A stretch of 15,442 bases of DNA, from NCBI GenBank assembly GCA_001872925.1, contig MNYD01000011.1, positions 1-15,442 on the forward strand, in the 5' to 3' direction. A program made the position numbers and the translations under genes. This document shows positions 13,774-15,442 of this stretch, piece after piece (position 1 is the first letter of the stretch; each line of letters begins with the position of its first letter). The DNA is from Dehalococcoidia bacterium CG2_30_46_19 (GTDB lineage Bacteria; Chloroflexota; Dehalococcoidia; GIF9; AB-539-J10). The notes beneath the pieces were generated by a model. That model was not told where the DNA came from. It worked only from the letters and a program-made list of their open reading frames with translations, and searched no databases.

Positions 13774-13821
13774 AAATCCCCCTTTTCTAAAGGGGGTTCA
13801 ACGCCCCCGTAAGGGGGATTT
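13774..13821. repeat. Double C5/G5 hairpin repeat between leuA and the mgtC-like gene
   Basis: AAATCCCCC (13774-13782) and GGGGGATTT (13813-13821) are perfect ends of an inverted repeat that contains two smaller hairpins, C5-TTTTCTAAA-G5 (13778-13796) and C5-GTAA-G5 (13804-13817). Three foldings compete for the same C5 and G5 runs. It is probably a dispersed repeat. In the operon transcript it lies 5' of the mgtC-like gene and could attenuate or stabilise the message, but no clean T-run follows. Confidence 0.75.
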
Positions 13822-13840
13822 GACAAATTAAACAAATATT

Positions 13841-13913
13841 AAAAATCAAAATTACAACTCAAAACGCAAAGATAACTTTAAATTTTGCTCTGTCATTTTA
13901 CATTTTGATTTTT
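13841..13913. repeat. AT-rich 12-bp inverted repeat reaching into the leuA 3' end
   Basis: AAAAATCAAAAT (13841-13852) and its exact reverse complement ATTTTGATTTTT (13902-13913) are 49 bp apart. The second arm codes the last residues of LeuA (KNQNVK). Similar AAATCAAA words continue to 13760, so this looks like low-complexity repeat material beside the C5/G5 hairpins. Confidence 0.6.
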
Positions 13914-15442
13914 GCTTTTTAATTTTCCTGTCCTGGCTGCCTTACTAACCAGAAGCCGATTCAAGGCATTCATATATGCCTTGGCACTGGCAACGATGAT
14001 ATCAGTAGCAGCGCCACGACCGGTGTAAGTTACTCCCTCGCTCTCCACCCTGATAAGCACCTCCCCGATGGCATCTATTCCCTCGGTAACCGATTTGACC
14101 GTAAATTCGGTAAGTTCATTGGGAATGCCAACTATACGGTTAATAGCTTTATACACTGCATCCACCGGTCCTGTGCCCAGAGCAGCATCAGCTAAACTGA
14201 TGCCACCAGGGTCAATAAGCCTGACCGTAGCTGTAGGAAGACTATGGTTGCCACAAGAAACCTCAACATGGTCGAGGTGATACACCTCGGTGGTAGTGCG
14301 GCGTTCCTCGGCTATCAAAGATTCGATGTCACGGTCGGTAACTTCCTTCTTCTTATCAGCTAACTCCTTGAATCGCTTGAAGGCACGGACTAAATCCTCT
14401 TCATCCAGGGTATACCCAAGCTCAGCCAACCTCTCGCTAAAAGCACGCTTACCACTCAACTTGCTTAATACCAGAACACTGGAGGGTATGCCCACCAACT
14501 TCGGGTCGATAATCTCATAGGTTATCGCCTTCTTTATCAGCCCATCCTGGTGAATACCGGACTGATGTCGGAAGGCATTTGCCCCCACAATAGCTTTATT
14601 TGGCTGAACGGGGAAGCCAATGACCTCGCTCACCAATCTGCTCGTCTTATAGATTTGCCGGGTGTTAATGCCCGTAGTGAGCCCGAAAAAATCCTGGCGG
14701 GTGTTCAACGCCATAACAATCTCCTCCAGAGAGGCATTGCCCGCACGCTCGCCGATACCATTGATGGTACATTCAACCTGTCTTGCCCCTCTCCGTATTG
14801 CCGCCAGGCTGTTAGCTACCGCTAACCCCAGGTCATTATGGCAATGAACGCTCAGAGTAGCCTTACGGATATTGGGAACATTATCAAAAATGCCTTGAAT
14901 CAAGTCACCGAACTCCTGAGGGATAGCGTAGCCAACGGTATCAGGTATGTTCACTGTGGTTGCTCCAGCCTCAATGGCAGCTTCCAGCATACGGTAAAGA
15001 TAGGCAGGGTCACTGCGGGAAGCATCCATAGGGGAGAACTCAACATCATCAACATGACTTTTGGCTCGAGCCACCATTTCCTTAGATACCTGTAATATTT
15101 CCTCTCTGCTCTTTTTAAGCTGATAGAGAAGATGAATATCCGAGGCAGAAAGGAAAATGTGAATTCGGGGATGACTTGCTTCTTTGATTGCCTCCCATGC
15201 CTTATCTATAGCATCGGCGTTGGCAAAGGATAAGGCACAAATTATCGGTCGCTGAACTTCTTTACTGATGAGCTGAACAGCTTCAAAATCGCCAGCGGAA
15301 CTAGCAGGAAAGCCAGCCTCGATAACATCGACGCCAAGCTTCTCCAGTTGTCTGGCAATCTCCAGCTTCTCCTGGGGATTCAAGCTTGCCCCTGCCGCCT
15401 GCTCCCCATCCCGCAGAGTGGTATCGAAAATGATTACCTTGT
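13893..15442 (-). CDS. leuA: 2-isopropylmalate synthase LeuA (start outside window)
   Basis: LeuA condenses 2-oxoisovalerate with acetyl-CoA, the committed step of leucine synthesis. The frame runs to the right edge and includes KVIIFDTTLRDGEQAAGAS before the TTG at 15383, which is therefore not the start; about 515 residues are visible and only a few are missing. DTTLRDGEQ supplies the catalytic Arg and a metal ligand, EAGFPASSAGDFEAV is the LeuA-specific segment that distinguishes it from CimA, and VHCHNDLGLAVANSLAA carries the metal-binding histidines. GGANAFRHQSGIHQDG-like sequence (GANAFRHQSGIHQDG) follows. The C-terminal third is the leucine-sensing regulatory domain, so feedback inhibition is likely. 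The last residues (KLKSKNQNVK) come from AT-rich repeat DNA and look like a non-conserved tail. It is the first leu gene seen in the operon. Confidence 0.95.
   Translation of the reverse strand, partial: KVIIFDTTLRDGEQAAGASLNPQEKLEIARQLEKLGVDVIEAGFPASSAGDFEAVQLISKEVQRPIICALSFANADAIDKAWEAIKEASHPRIHIFLSASDIHLLYQLKKSREEILQVSKEMVARAKSHVDDVEFSPMDASRSDPAYLYRMLEAAIEAGATTVNIPDTVGYAIPQEFGDLIQGIFDNVPNIRKATLSVHCHNDLGLAVANSLAAIRRGARQVECTINGIGERAGNASLEEIVMALNTRQDFFGLTTGINTRQIYKTSRLVSEVIGFPVQPNKAIVGANAFRHQSGIHQDGLIKKAITYEIIDPKLVGIPSSVLVLSKLSGKRAFSERLAELGYTLDEEDLVRAFKRFKELADKKKEVTDRDIESLIAEERRTTTEVYHLDHVEVSCGNHSLPTATVRLIDPGGISLADAALGTGPVDAVYKAINRIVGIPNELTEFTVKSVTEGIDAIGEVLIRVESEGVTYTGRGAATDIIVASAKAYMNALNRLLVSKAARTGKLKSKNQNVK

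Noticed and set aside
3994..13913. CRISPR array
   Set aside because: The repeats are palindromic, dispersed and of different families, with no regular repeat-spacer spacing and no cas genes.
15381..15383. TTG as the leuA start
   Set aside because: In-frame sequence upstream encodes the universally conserved DTTLRDGEQ active-site segment.

Overview
The window looks like a bacterial chromosome segment, most likely Chloroflexota of the Dehalococcoidia type or a relative. That rests on the clustered leucine/isoleucine genes leuA, leuC, leuD, leuB and cimA, and on the many short palindromic intergenic repeats. It is an inference from layout; no marker gene settles the taxonomy.

Layout. On the + strand, 1-1239 holds the 3' part of an RNA ligase gene (rtcB) and a SagB-type nitroreductase. 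Everything from 1285 to the right edge is on the - strand and is read from right to left: leuA (cut by the right edge), an MgtC/SapB membrane protein gene, leuC, then about 7.4 kb of genes unrelated to leucine synthesis, then leuD, leuB and cimA.

The block between leuC and leuD reads, in transcription order: a large RecQ-type helicase fused to a phosphoribosyltransferase-like domain, an HTH and an HRDC domain; a DprA/Smf-like protein; a type II restriction endonuclease and its DNA methyltransferase; a ClpP-like serine protease preceded by two matching palindromes; a tiny GIY-YIG nuclease gene framed by a perfect 15-bp inverted repeat; a TrmO-type tRNA methyltransferase; and an isochorismatase-family hydrolase 11 bp before leuD. 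The first two genes are translationally tight with leuC (leuC TAA overlaps the recQ ATG by one base; recQ TGA is 4 bp from the dprA ATG), so the island appears to be read as part of the leucine operon. A TATAAT box before the isochorismatase gene could restart transcription into leuD-leuB-cimA.

How the genes work together. LeuA, LeuC, LeuD and LeuB make the leucine precursor 2-oxoisocaproate. CimA with LeuCD and LeuB gives 2-oxobutyrate for isoleucine from pyruvate. The island is a plausible genome-defence cluster (restriction-modification plus a helicase/DprA pair), but a defensive role for the helicase/DprA and ClpP-like genes is inference.

Structures worth a second look: the RecQ-PRTase/DprA pair; a nuclease-bearing repeat element with a probable nuclease-free relative 2.4 kb away; two CGAAC-N5-GTTCG palindromes; an in-frame repeat insertion in LeuC; and a LeuB with Arg-Arg in the cofactor loop. 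No tRNA, rRNA or CRISPR array was seen, and no gene-free stretch exceeds about 155 bp.
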